Source: Akkermansia muciniphila (GTDB lineage Bacteria; Verrucomicrobiota; Verrucomicrobiia; Verrucomicrobiales; Verrucomicrobiaceae). From it: DNA of 64,000 nucleotides. Below are positions 43,721-51,485 of this stretch, in pieces. Each line of letters starts with the position of its first letter. Position 1 is the stretch's first letter. The stretch is from positions 1 through 64,000 of the forward strand of contig CAMCWM010000001.1 in the NCBI GenBank assembly GCA_945882215.1, read 5' to 3'. Under the pieces are notes generated by a model. The model worked only from the letters and a program-made list of their open reading frames with translations, searched no databases and had not been told where the DNA came from. Position numbers and translations under genes: made by a program.

Positions 43721-45127
43721 CTAGCTCGCTGGCGTCCCCACACTGGCGTCATAACGCAGCGGCAGCACGACGCGGAAGGTCGAGCCTTTGCCGGGGCTGG
43801 TTTCCAGCTCGAGGCTGGCATCCAGCAGTTCACACAAGCGCTTCACGATGGAGAGACCGACGCCTTCTCCGGGCAGTTGACTGGCCGGGAGAGTCGTTGA
43901 CTGGGCGGGCACGGTCGGCGCAGTGGCCAGATCACACGCCGTGCGGTCCATGGCATGAATATCCTCCACCGCGTGGGCGGTTTGCGTGGCTTCATAAAGC
44001 TGGCGTGCCAGCGGTGCGCCGGGGCCTGCGTCCAGTCCGGGGCCGGTATCCTGCACGCAGAACATCCATTCCGGAGTGTCCTGGCTTGTTCCGGCACACC
44101 AAATGACTGTGACACCGCCGCTCTGCGTGTATTTCAGGGCGTTGAGCAGCAGGTTTTGCAGGATGCGCTGCACTTTGGCCCGGTCCCCATGCACTTGCAG
44201 CGATTCCGGGCCTGACATCTTCAAATACAAGCCGCGTGCCTCGGCCAGCGCCAGGGAGGTTTCGCAGAAATCGGTCAGCAGAACGCTCGCATCAAAGGCG
44301 GCGACCTTGCGGTGCTCCAGCCCGGCATCCAGCCGCGCCAGGCTCATCAGATCATTGAGCATGTCATGCAGGGATGACACGCCCCGCTGCAGCAGATGGG
44401 AGAATTCCTGCCGCTGCGATTCGGAGACCTCCCGGCCGTCCAGCACCGAACTCGCGACGGTCACCACGCTCATGCTGCCCTTCAAATCATGCGCAGCCTC
44501 GCGCCATGCCGAGGTGCGTGCCCGGTCGAGATCGCTCAGCGTGGTCAATGCCTGCTCCAGCTCACGGACGTGGCCGCTGGCCTCCGCCTGATGCAGCCGC
44601 CAGTATTGCGTGGCGCTGTCACTGATGCCATCCCAGCACAATTGCGCCCACGCCCGCCGTGCCGCCGGCATGACCGCAGGCTCCAACGCGGGATGCTCCA
44701 GCGCATACGCCTCCAGCTCCTCCATAACCGCCATTTGCAGGTGGCCCCACTCCCGGGTCAGTTCGCGCAACTGGTAGCCTTGCTGCCAGCGCTGCAAGCC
44801 GTGCTCGGTGACCTGTTCTTTTTCATTCTGCTGCGCGCTGGCGCTTTCCCCGCCGGGCCAGGCACGCAGCCGGAGGGCGAAGGCATCAAGCACGCCTGGA
44901 ATGTGATCGTTGAACTGCATGCGCGTCAACGAGGAGGCGATGGTGAGTTCCACGGCGTTCTCCGTGGCCTTGCGCCAGTTTTGCAGGATGGCCTCACGCC
45001 GCTCACCCAGGTGTGCCGCCAGCACGCTCAACTGCGCGCGAGCTTGCTTGGTCGCCTTCAGTCTGTGTGGCATTTGGCTTTCCCCAGTGAGAGCCGGTCT
45101 TGCAGGCTCAGTTGCGACCCCAAGCAT
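43721..45127 (-). CDS. RsbRD-domain sensor histidine kinase
   Basis: 468 aa (450 if started at ATG 45073). Residues about 30-180 form an RsbRD-type helical sensor domain (ERREAILQNWRKATENAVEL; LQRWQQGYQLRELTREWGHL), followed by a coiled coil, HisKA with phospho-acceptor His in EAAHDLKGSMSVVT, and a HATPase domain (LLLNALKYTQSG; DTGPGLD; GEGVGLSIVKRLCELL). This links the stress-type RsbRD sensor to two-component signalling. The stand-alone RsbRD protein at 338 is a possible partner. A box lies about 140 nt upstream. Confidence 0.85.
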   Translation of the reverse strand: MLGVATEPARPALTGESQMPHRLKATKQARAQLSVLAAHLGERREAILQNWRKATENAVELTIASSLTRMQFNDHIPGVLDAFALRLRAWPGGESASAQQNEKEQVTEHGLQRWQQGYQLRELTREWGHLQMAVMEELEAYALEHPALEPAVMPAARRAWAQLCWDGISDSATQYWRLHQAEASGHVRELEQALTTLSDLDRARTSAWREAAHDLKGSMSVVTVASSVLDGREVSESQRQEFSHLLQRGVSSLHDMLNDLMSLARLDAGLEHRKVAAFDASVLLTDFCETSLALAEARGLYLKMSGPESLQVHGDRAKVQRILQNLLLNALKYTQSGGVTVIWCAGTSQDTPEWMFCVQDTGPGLDAGPGAPLARQLYEATQTAHAVEDIHAMDRTACDLATAPTVPAQSTTLPASQLPGEGVGLSIVKRLCELLDASLELETSPGKGSTFRVVLPLRYDASVGTPAS

Positions 45128-45269
45128 TCCTCGGCGGCATTGAGGTGGTCGGCGCGGCGACTGTTGACGTTGTCAGGCCGGGCTTCAGCTTTGGGTGTCA
45201 TGAAGAAGATGCGTGGGAGGATTCATGGTGGATTTGCAGCGGCATCTTCGTTAAACCGGTGTCTGCCGT

Positions 45270-45285
45270 CGATGGGGTCAAACCC
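45270..45285 (-). promoter_or_regulatory. stress box for RsbRD kinase
   Basis: Minus strand reads GGGTTTGACCCCATCG. The plus strand also carries ACCCCATCG at 45286-45295, so the site is an extended imperfect palindrome. No clear hexamer follows on the minus strand. Confidence 0.5.
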
Positions 45286-45374
45286 TACCCCATCGCAGTC
45301 CATGTCCGGCTCTGCAACCGTGCATACAGCTTCATGAGCGCCGTGCATGTCCAGTGTCATCATTGAAAACGAAT

Positions 45375-45402
45375 GATCCCGTGCCCTTGCGGGCACGGGA
45401 TC
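45375..45402 (-). terminator. perfect 12-bp hairpin terminator of OmpA gene
   Basis: Stem GATCCCGTGCCC/GGGCACGGGATC with a 4-nt loop. On the minus strand it is followed by ATTCGTTTT and sits 35 nt past the OmpA stop codon. Confidence 0.82.
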
Positions 45403-45436
45403 GAAAGCACGACTGAGTGGTGCGAAAAGACGGGCT

Positions 45437-46150
45437 CTATTTCGTCCGCACGACGAGCACGCGGCGGTCCTGCTGCATCTCGGCTTCATTGCCCTGAGGA
45501 TACATGGGGAAGCTTTCGCCGTAGCCATGAGCGCTCAGCACGCTGGGTGGCACGCCATAGCGCTGGGTGAGCTCGTCATACACACGCTGGGCACGCGAGG
45601 CTGACAACGACACGTTGAATTCGTCCGTGCCGTCCGTGCTCGTGTGGCCTTCGATGTCAAACACGGTGCCGACCTCGGTCTTGCTGATTGCCAGAATCAC
45701 GCCGGCCACCTGTTCCAGTGCGTTGCGTGACTCCTGGTCGAGCAGTTCGGACGTTTCCTTCACAAACAGCACCGGGAGCGTCACGTAGGGCAGCTCGCGG
45801 CTCTGGCCCTGGTCTTCCACCAGCACCACGCTGCGCTCTGAATTGTACACACGACGTGCGCGGCCGGGGGTGTCCACGACGGTCGTGGTCTTGGTGGTCT
45901 TCACCGCCGTCTGCGGGGCGGGGGTGGGCGTCACGATCACCACCTTGGGAGGCAGTGACAGTTGGCGCTGGATGACCACGGGATCCAAAGTGCGGACGAC
46001 GATGGAGGGTTGCTGCACCACGACGGCGGAAGGTTGCTGCACCACGACGACACCTGCCGGCGCCGGAGTGGGAGTGACGACAGTGACCTGGGCATGCAGG
46101 GGAACCTGCACCAGGCAGAAGGCAGAAAATAGGAACGATGATGTCTTCAT
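45437..46150 (-). CDS. OmpA-family peptidoglycan-associated outer-membrane protein
   Basis: 237 aa from ATG 46150. Signal peptide (1-23, ending at LHAQ), a Val/Pro/Gln-rich repeat region (about 25-95, VVVQQPSAVVVQQPSIVV), then a C-terminal OmpA domain (about 130-235; FDIEGHTSTDGTDEFNVSLSASRAQRVYDELTQRYGVP; GYGESFPMYP). The domain binds diaminopimelate in peptidoglycan. Box promoter upstream on the minus strand. Confidence 0.86.
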   Translation of the reverse strand: MKTSSFLFSAFCLVQVPLHAQVTVVTPTPAPAGVVVVQQPSAVVVQQPSIVVRTLDPVVIQRQLSLPPKVVIVTPTPAPQTAVKTTKTTTVVDTPGRARRVYNSERSVVLVEDQGQSRELPYVTLPVLFVKETSELLDQESRNALEQVAGVILAISKTEVGTVFDIEGHTSTDGTDEFNVSLSASRAQRVYDELTQRYGVPPSVLSAHGYGESFPMYPQGNEAEMQQDRRVLVVRTK

Positions 46151-46214
46151 GAGTTGATGGATGTATTGGGTTTTGGTTTGCAACGCCATGTCTCGCCGGT
46201 TCCCCACCGCGTTG

Positions 46215-46230
46215 CCATGGGGTGAAACCC
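46215..46230 (-). promoter_or_regulatory. stress box for OmpA gene (divergent)
   Basis: Minus strand reads GGGTTTCACCCCATGG, a perfect consensus. The hexamer position reads GCGAGA, a poor match. It lies 43 nt from the plus-strand box at 46273, forming a divergent pair. Confidence 0.62.
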
Positions 46231-46272
46231 GACCCCGCCCACGTGGTGGCTTTCGTGAGTGTCTGGACGGTG

Positions 46273-46288
46273 GGGTTACACCCCATGG
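46273..46288 (+). promoter_or_regulatory. stress box for small membrane protein operon
   Basis: GGGTTACACCCCATGG. The hexamer position reads CGCATT, a weak match, with the ATG 9 nt after it. Confidence 0.62.
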
Positions 46289-46321
46289 TGAAGGCATGCG
46301 CCCCGGCGCATTTTGCTGTCT

Positions 46322-46591
46322 ATGAATCACGAACCGCCAGCACCTCCTGTAGATTTTTCCATCCGGCGCACGCTGGATGATCTCAAAGAATTCGCACGCC
46401 GCGAGCCAGCCCAGACATTCGCCGCCGCCATCGGCATCGGTCTGCTCATCAATCTGCTGCCATCAAGAATGGTCACTGGCACGGTCGCCATTGTGGGCGC
46501 CGCGCTCGTGCGCCCCGTCCTGCTCTCACTCGGCGTCACCAAGGCCATGGAACTCTGCTGCCAGAAACCCTCCACCCCACCCCAACCATGA
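46322..46591 (+). CDS. small membrane protein of DUF883-like operon
   Basis: 89 aa. A helical N-terminus with RRTLDDLKEFARREPAQTFAAAIGIGLLINLLP, which looks like the REHP-and-anchor region of DUF883 proteins, and a second hydrophobic segment (VTGTVAIVGAALVRPVLLSLGV). Overlaps the next gene by 4 nt. Inner-membrane location inferred. Confidence 0.65.
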   Translation: MNHEPPAPPVDFSIRRTLDDLKEFARREPAQTFAAAIGIGLLINLLPSRMVTGTVAIVGAALVRPVLLSLGVTKAMELCCQKPSTPPQP

Positions 46592-46947
46592 ACATTCCCA
46601 CCCTGCCCGATCTCGCCGCTGATACCCATGCCATCGTGGATCCCGCGCTCTCCGCATGCACCAAATCCGCCGCCCAGGCCGAGAAATACATCCGCCAGCA
46701 TCCAGGCGGCACGCTGCTCGTGGCGGCAGGTCTTGGCATCCTCGCCGTGCTTCTCGCCCGCGCTTTGACTCCAGCGCCACCACGGAACCGCGCCATGCTC
46801 CTGCTCGAGGACATCCAGGAACGCCTTTCCAGTCTTGCCGAAGACGGCGCGCACGCGGTGGGCAAAGGCATGGACAGCCTCGGAGATCTCCATCTCGACC
46901 GCTCGTTCGACAAACTGAGCCGCAAAGTCAAAAGCCTGTTCCATTGA
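46588..46947 (+). CDS. DUF883-like membrane-anchored protein
   Basis: 119 aa. AAQAEKYIRQHPGGTLLVAAGLGILAVLLARAL resembles the conserved HPxxxxxxAAGxGxLxG anchor of the ElaB/YqjD (DUF883) group; a helical C-terminus follows (LEDIQERLSSLAEDGAHAVGKGMDSL). Translationally coupled to the preceding membrane protein. Confidence 0.65.
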   Translation: MNIPTLPDLAADTHAIVDPALSACTKSAAQAEKYIRQHPGGTLLVAAGLGILAVLLARALTPAPPRNRAMLLLEDIQERLSSLAEDGAHAVGKGMDSLGDLHLDRSFDKLSRKVKSLFH

Positions 46948-46990
46948 AAACCCCTCATCAAGAAACCAACACACACCTCCCATCCATTTT

Positions 46991-47623
46991 ATGAAAACAC
47001 ACTCCACTCCACCGCCCCCCATGCTGCTTGCCGCAGCGCTGGCCGTTGTCAGCCTTCTGGCACTCGCTCCCATCTCCCAAGCCAAGGACCAGAAGGGCGG
47101 AAAGGGCAACTCAGGCAACAAAGGCAACTCCGGCGACAAGGGCAACCAAGGCAACTCAGCCAGCAAAGGCAATTCAGGCAACCAGGGCAACCAAGGCAAT
47201 AATGGCGTGAACGTTCCTGCCTTCGGATTTCCAGGGAACAAATTCAAGGATAAGGCCCATCCGGTTTACCTCACGCACCCTGGCTCCAAATTCAAGCTGT
47301 CGAAGGGAGATGGCTATGCCGGCCCGGGCTACTATTACGGGCCGCCCAATTCGCCGTATTACTATCAGCGCCCTGACGTCCGCTACTTTGCCAACCATCG
47401 CGACATCCCGCGGGATTTTTACAACCAGGACGCCTATCGCATGAATTCCGATGATGCCCGGGTGCAGCAGGCGCTCGCCCGTCTGGGCTACTATCAGGGT
47501 TCCGTTGATGGCCGGTTTGGCCCTCAATCTTTGCGTGCGATGAACAGCTACCAGCAATCACAGGGCCAGCAGATCACCAACGCCATCAGCGCCGTGCTGC
47601 TCCGTTCGCTGGGTCTGCAATAA
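46991..47623 (+). CDS. exported Gly/Asn/Lys-repeat protein with C-terminal peptidoglycan-binding domain
   Basis: 210 aa. Signal peptide (1-31), a low-complexity region of KGNSGNKGNSGDKGNQGN type (about 33-72), a Tyr/Pro-rich middle (GYYYGPPNSPYYYQ), and a PG_binding_1-like domain at about 150-195 (RVQQALARLGYYQGSVDGRFGPQSLRAMNSYQQSQG). Probably a cell-wall-associated surface protein. Confidence 0.75.
   Translation: MKTHSTPPPPMLLAAALAVVSLLALAPISQAKDQKGGKGNSGNKGNSGDKGNQGNSASKGNSGNQGNQGNNGVNVPAFGFPGNKFKDKAHPVYLTHPGSKFKLSKGDGYAGPGYYYGPPNSPYYYQRPDVRYFANHRDIPRDFYNQDAYRMNSDDARVQQALARLGYYQGSVDGRFGPQSLRAMNSYQQSQGQQITNAISAVLLRSLGLQ
47095..47207 (+). repeat. coding tandem repeat GGCAAC-N3
   Basis: About a dozen imperfect 9-nt units (AAGGGCAAC, TCAGGCAAC, AAAGGCAAC and similar) encode the Gly-Asn-Xaa repeats of the exported protein. 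Length is likely to vary between strains. Confidence 0.75.
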
Positions 47624-47679
47624 CACACACCCCGCTCGCATGACCGGCCACCAACGATTCCACCAGGAACCTTTCCACC

Positions 47680-47931
47680 GTGAAAAACCATCTCATCCTC
47701 GCTGTCCTGCCGGTGCTCCTTGCCGCCTGCGGCAAGAGTGCCGTCGTCACGACGACTGAGCAGGTGGCCGTGAAAACCGTCGTGGTCGCCAAGCCGTCAG
47801 CCCGCAAGGAAAAGAAGATGGAGAACCTGACCATCATCGTCTATCCGCCCGGGACCCGGGGCACCGCCAGTCATCCGATACCACCGCTACCATCGGCCCA
47901 TCTGACGAGGTCACCGGCAAAACAACAGTGA
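47680..47931 (+). CDS. small lipoprotein, paralogue of the one at 48859
   Basis: 83 aa from GTG 47680, with AGGAA 11 nt upstream, one of few Shine-Dalgarno-like sites here. Lipoprotein signal (LAVLPVLLAACGK). The motif KMENLTIIVYPPG matches KVENKTIIVTPP in the lipoprotein at 48859. After that motif the next reading frame encodes a smoother, acidic Ser/Thr-rich end, so a small frameshift near 47855 is possible. Confidence 0.6.
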   Translation: MKNHLILAVLPVLLAACGKSAVVTTTEQVAVKTVVVAKPSARKEKKMENLTIIVYPPGTRGTASHPIPPLPSAHLTRSPAKQQ

Positions 47932-47953
47932 TGATCTGACCAAGAACATCCTG

Positions 47954-47986
47954 ACAGCGGTCTGGCGAAAGTCAGACCGCTGTTTT
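47954..47986 (+). terminator. rho-independent terminator
   Basis: A perfect 11-bp stem (ACAGCGGTCTG with CAGACCGCTGT, 47954-47964 and 47973-47983), 8-nt loop and TTTTG tail, downstream of the small lipoprotein gene. Confidence 0.88.
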
Positions 47987-48046
47987 GCTTTGAGCACGCT
48001 GCATGGAGCCCTCTCCTTGGCGGTCAATCGTGGATGCACGAACGTA

Positions 48047-48086
48047 GGGTTACACCCCATGGTGAAAGGTTCGCGTGGTCCCTAGT
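48047..48086 (+). promoter_or_regulatory. stress box promoter for duplicated-domain exported protein
   Basis: GGGTTACACCCCATGG at 48047-48062, 18-nt spacer, CCTAGT at 48081-48086, then 9 nt to the ATG. Typical near-leaderless layout. Confidence 0.78.
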
Positions 48087-48095
48087 GTCCGGGCC

Positions 48096-48815
48096 ATGAA
48101 AAGCACCATCCACCAATCATTCAGCTCGCTCCTGTTCATCGCTGCGCTCGCCACCGCGAGCGTCACGTTCGCACAGAACATCGAGGCCACCGCCACCAGC
48201 ACCACCTCGGAGGGAACCGTCAGCGAGTTTGGTCCTCAGGGCATCATCATCAAAACCGCCGCAGGCACCCAGCCCGTGCGCTACATCTCCAACGAGACCA
48301 CCAACTTTGTGGATGAGAATGGCAATCCCGTCGCCGCCAAGCTCGTGACCTCGGGACTTCCTGTCACCGTTTATTACACCAAGGTGGGAGACACACTGAT
48401 CGCCTCCAAGATCATGGTGCGCAGAGCCGCCGTCGCCCCGGCAACAGTCATCACCGTTCCGGCGACAGTGGTTCCCGCTTCGGTGACAGTGGTCCCCACC
48501 CCGGTGACCACCCAGATCGAGACCACCCAGGCGGTGACCATGTCCGCCGGCACCATCAGCGAGTTCGGGCCGGAGCAGATCATCATTCAAACGGAATCGT
48601 CCCCCACCCCGCTGCCCTACACCTACAGCAAGACCACCACCTATGTGGATGAAAGCGGCGCCCCCGTCTCCATCCAGACCGTGAAGTCCGGCCTCCCGGT
48701 CACTGTGTACTACACCAAGGTTGGAAACACGCTCGTCGCCAACAAGGTCATCGTGAGAAAAGCCCCGCTCGTCGAGGAAAAGAAGACGACGACCACCACG
48801 ATCATCAACAATTAA
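48096..48815 (+). CDS. exported protein with two internal repeats of unknown function
   Basis: 239 aa. Signal peptide (1-27), then two copies of a roughly 70-residue beta-rich unit (about 40-112 and 150-222): both begin GT[VI]SEFGP, continue with FVDE.G.PV or YVDESGAPV and end SGLPVTVYYTKVG[DN]TL[IV]A[SN]K. A Val/Pro/Thr linker separates them and the C-terminus is KKTTTTTIINN. No known family recognised. Likely periplasmic or surface-associated. Confidence 0.75.
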   Translation: MKSTIHQSFSSLLFIAALATASVTFAQNIEATATSTTSEGTVSEFGPQGIIIKTAAGTQPVRYISNETTNFVDENGNPVAAKLVTSGLPVTVYYTKVGDTLIASKIMVRRAAVAPATVITVPATVVPASVTVVPTPVTTQIETTQAVTMSAGTISEFGPEQIIIQTESSPTPLPYTYSKTTTYVDESGAPVSIQTVKSGLPVTVYYTKVGNTLVANKVIVRKAPLVEEKKTTTTTIINN

Positions 48816-48858
48816 TTCTGTCAACAGCCGCCCCCGTTCCATCACCATCCAATACATC

Positions 48859-49092
48859 ATGAAAACATCCATCATCCTCGCCGCCGTCTGCGCTCTCCTT
48901 GCTTCCTGCGACGCGCGCGTCACCCACAATCCGCCTGCGGAAAAAGTCATCGAGAAGAACACCACCATCGTCACCCCGCCGGCCGCGACACCTCCCAAGG
49001 TGGAAAACAAAACCATCATCGTCACTCCGCCCGCATCTTCGACCACCGAAGAAAAGAAGACCACGACGACCACCACCGAAACAAAAAGATAA
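48859..49092 (+). CDS. small Thr-rich lipoprotein
   Basis: 77 aa. Lipoprotein signal (IILAAVCALLASCDA), then VENKTIIVTPPASSTTEEKKTTTTTTETKR. Paralogue of the lipoprotein at 47680, and its Lys-Thr tail is like the end of the protein encoded just upstream. Envelope location inferred; function unknown. Confidence 0.65.
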   Translation: MKTSIILAAVCALLASCDARVTHNPPAEKVIEKNTTIVTPPAATPPKVENKTIIVTPPASSTTEEKKTTTTTTETKR

Positions 49093-49110
49093 CCCCCGCC
49101 CATCCACACC

Positions 49111-49329
49111 ATGAACATGTACAAACTGCTCCTCTCCTGCCTCGCCTCCGCCTGCCTTCTGTCCCTCTCCAGTTGCGAGACCTACGACGACGATGATGAT
49201 GACGACCACCGCCACATGGGCGGCAGCACCACCACGACCACGACCGAAGAAACCACGGTGAGCTCACCCTACAACCGCGCACCGCTCTCCACCACCGTGG
49301 AGACCCAGACCACCCGGTCTGCTTACTAG
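49111..49329 (+). CDS. small Asp/Thr-rich lipoprotein
   Basis: 72 aa. Lipoprotein signal (LLLSCLASACLLSLSSCET) followed by a run of seven Asp, HRHMGG and Thr-rich sequence (STTTTTTEETTVSSPY). Third of three small lipoproteins in a row. ATG 49117 is an alternative start. The acidic/His stretch might bind metal; this is speculation. Confidence 0.65.
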   Translation: MNMYKLLLSCLASACLLSLSSCETYDDDDDDDHRHMGGSTTTTTTEETTVSSPYNRAPLSTTVETQTTRSAY

Positions 49330-49356
49330 ACTGCGGCCCTGCATCATTCACACGCA

Positions 49357-49386
49357 AGCGGTCGGGCGAACGCCCGGCCGCTTTTC
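49357..49386 (+). terminator. rho-independent terminator
   Basis: A 12-bp stem (AGCGGTCGGGCG with CGCCCGGCCGCT, one G-T pair), 2-nt loop as drawn, then TTTT. Closes the lipoprotein unit. Confidence 0.82.
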
Positions 49387-49420
49387 GTTGGCTGCGTCCT
49401 TGATGACGCGCCGCGCGGTA

Positions 49421-49436
49421 GGGTTACACCCCATGG
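49421..49436 (+). promoter_or_regulatory. stress box for CsbD/entericidin unit
   Basis: GGGTTACACCCCATGG. The hexamer position reads CAGAGA, a poor match. The CsbD ATG is 33 nt downstream of the box. Confidence 0.62.
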
Positions 49437-49469
49437 CGACCGCACGCGCCGCGGCAGAGAGTGAGTCCT

Positions 49470-49673
49470 ATGACAACACTCGAAATCAAAGGCGACTGGA
49501 ACATCATCAAGGGCAACCTCAAACAGAAGTGGGCCACGCTCACCGATGACGATCTCCAGTATCTCGACGGCAAACAGGATGAACTGCTCGGCCGCATTCA
49601 GAAACGCACCGGCGAAACCCGCGAGGCCGTGGAAGACGCCATCAAAGAATATCGCGCCGCCCAGGCCGCTTAA
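49470..49673 (+). CDS. CsbD family general-stress protein
   Basis: 67 aa. Classic CsbD pattern: EIKGDWNIIKGNLKQKWATLTDDDLQYLDGKQDELLGRIQKRTGETREAVEDAI. Small, soluble, highly charged. In Bacillus csbD belongs to the SigB general-stress regulon; the molecular role is unknown. Start at ATG 49470; GTG 49461 is an alternative. Confidence 0.88.
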   Translation: MTTLEIKGDWNIIKGNLKQKWATLTDDDLQYLDGKQDELLGRIQKRTGETREAVEDAIKEYRAAQAA

Positions 49674-49705
49674 TCCACGTCAGTTAAAACCAGATACACA
49701 CTCCC

Positions 49706-49849
49706 ATGAAAACATCATCCATCCATCGCACCCTGCTGCTCCTGGCAGCCTCACTCGTCGTCGTCAGCGTCACCAGTTGCCGCACTTTCCGAGGCTTCGG
49801 CCGGGATGTCCAGCATGTCGGCGGCCACATCGAGCGCGCGGCTAATTAA
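49706..49849 (+). CDS. entericidin-like small lipoprotein
   Basis: 47 aa. Lipoprotein signal (LLLLAASLVVVSVTSC) followed by RTFRGFGRDVQHVGGHIERAAN, the entericidin A/B pattern (N-T-x-R-G-x-G-x-D-V-Q-x-x-G-x-x-I-E-x-A). Entericidins are stress-induced membrane lipoproteins. It lies 32 nt behind csbD-like gene and shares its promoter. Confidence 0.82.
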   Translation: MKTSSIHRTLLLLAASLVVVSVTSCRTFRGFGRDVQHVGGHIERAAN

Positions 49850-49870
49850 GCGCTGCTCACGCAGACTTGA

Positions 49871-49914
49871 AGCGTTGCTGTCCAGGCCCACCGGCCCGGC
49901 AGCAGCGCTTTTTC
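49871..49914 (+). terminator. terminator after entericidin gene, touching convergent gene
   Basis: A 10-bp stem (AGCGTTGCTG with CAGCAGCGCT) around a GGCC-rich loop, followed by five T. It ends at the stop codon of the convergent transglutaminase gene. Confidence 0.72.
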
Positions 49915-50713
49915 ATGTCTGAAAAGGCCGCTGGTTCACCGCTTTGACCGTGACCTGCATGTTCTGCATCGTGAAGTTGCCAAACATCGTCGCCAGCGCC
50001 ACATCCGCCGCATCGCGGCCATACGCCACCACGATGCGGTTGCCGCGTGTCACGTCCTCCGTGGCATCAAAGGTGAACCAGCGGCCGCCGATGAAGGCCT
50101 CGAACCAGGCGTGCAGATCCATCGGGCGGAGTTCATGCAGGAAGCCCACCACCATGCGCGCGGGCACGCTGATGGCACGGCACAGCGCGATGCCCAGATG
50201 CGCAAAGTCACGGCACACACCGCGCCGCGTGTTCAGAGTTTCCAGCGCGGTGGTGAAGCTGTTGCTGGAGCCGGACTCGTAGCGGACGTTGTGATGAATC
50301 CAGGTGCGAATCCGCGCCACCTGCAGGTAGTTCGGCGGCGCATCCCCGACGACGGAGCCCGCCAGCACGGACAGCTCGTCAGACTGGCAGTAACGGCTTG
50401 GCAGCAGGTAATGCAGCAGTTCGGTCGGCAGATGCTGAACCAGAGTCAGCGGGGCCATCAGGTCCGCGTCCACGAAGTCTGCCACCTGGGCGCGATACTG
50501 GACGGAAAGATGAAAATCACCGGCAGGCATGACGAGCCTCTGGCACAGATTGCCATACACATCGGTGTACTCCACCACCGGCACCTGGGGCTGGAGCTGG
50601 AACTCCTCCCGCATGATCCACTGCGCCCAGCCGCTGCGCGGACGCAGCATGAAAATGGCCGGCACCTCCTCCGTCGTGTGGTAGTCAAGCTGGCAGGTGG
50701 CATCAAGAATCAT
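49913..50713 (-). CDS. transglutaminase-like cysteine protease family protein
   Basis: 266 aa from ATG 50713, no signal peptide. An N-terminal beta-rich domain (about 1-110) precedes the transglutaminase core with Cys in NTRRGVCRDFAHLGIALCRAISVPARMV, His in DLHAWFEAFIGGRW and Asp in FTFDATED. Similar proteins are usually described as transglutaminase family proteins of unknown substrate. A longer start at 50737 is possible. Confidence 0.85.
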   Translation of the reverse strand: MILDATCQLDYHTTEEVPAIFMLRPRSGWAQWIMREEFQLQPQVPVVEYTDVYGNLCQRLVMPAGDFHLSVQYRAQVADFVDADLMAPLTLVQHLPTELLHYLLPSRYCQSDELSVLAGSVVGDAPPNYLQVARIRTWIHHNVRYESGSSNSFTTALETLNTRRGVCRDFAHLGIALCRAISVPARMVVGFLHELRPMDLHAWFEAFIGGRWFTFDATEDVTRGNRIVVAYGRDAADVALATMFGNFTMQNMQVTVKAVNQRPFQT

Positions 50714-51106
50714 GGTGAGGTGCGGGGTACGTGGCACCTGACATCATGCCATGACCTCACTTCGTTCGTGGCCGCAGATGAGCAACCAGAATCGCCCCCG
50801 TGAGGCAGGTTGCCAGCCTGCTTGCCGGAGCGGTATTTTTTTCAGCGCTCGACTGCCCGCGCCGCGCTACTACGGGGACACTCCTTGGCATGCCAGCGCA
50901 CAGCTCTTCGTTGCTGGCACGCAGCATCCATGTGCCATCACTCAACGCCCATGTGCTGACGGCCCAAAAAAGAGGCGCGAAGTTTATGCAACTTCGCGCC
51001 TGATGGTCCTGTCGTCGTGCTTCGGTATAAAAACGGAAGATTGCTTCTGGGACCACGGATGAATCGCAGGACACCGTGGAAGCGGATGCATGAAGCGAAA
51101 TTTATT
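50714..51106. other. gene-poor interval with hairpins
   Basis: No convincing gene on either strand. It holds a short inverted repeat (GCAGG/CCTGC, about 50805-50821) followed by a T-run, a GCCAGC/GCTGGC pair near 50893-50920, and the perfect terminator at 50973-51001. The right end leads into the duplicated ferritin-like gene copy. Confidence 0.5.
50973..51001 (-). terminator. perfect 12-bp hairpin terminator on minus strand
   Basis: AGGCGCGAAGTT/AACTTCGCGCCT with a 5-nt loop; on the minus strand it is followed by CTCTTTTTT. It would end leftward transcription from the broken DUF892 copy. Confidence 0.82.
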
Positions 51107-51485
51107 TCAGCGGTCATCCCAGCGCGCATGCCAGATGACTTTGCAACGGCCGGAATAGCTCCCGCCAGGGCCCAACGCCTCCGGCATGGCTATCTCATGG
51201 CCGAAGCGGTCGCTGGAGGTGGGGGTGGGGACGGTTCCGTCCAGGGCCTCGGGATTGCAGCGGAACTTGGCCAGCTTGATGAGCGCCTGGTCGGCGGTCT
51301 TTTCCTCGTCGAGCAGCTCCTCGATCAAACGGGCGGTCTCCTTGCTGCCGAGCAGCAGGGCCCACTCACGCAGGCAGCCGTAGGAGGCGATCTCCTGATG
51401 CTCGATCTTCTGCGCGCAGGCGATGAGGGCGGCATTGAGCGCGGCGGTGATGCCGCAGTCCGCTGCGCGGACCTCCACGCCGTGC
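51107..51485 (-). pseudogene. 5'-truncated duplicate of the DUF892 ferritin-like gene
   Basis: The minus-strand frame reads ALNAALIACAQKIEHQEIASYGCLREWALLLGSKETARLIEELLDEEKTADQALIKLAKFRCNPEALDG (in segments), almost the same as residues 75-165 of the protein at 52856-53422. It lacks the first 60-70 codons, where transposase sequence begins, and an in-frame 51-bp deletion lies between two AGCGCGG repeats. The C-terminus also diverges. Not expected to fold into the four-helix bundle. Confidence 0.82.
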
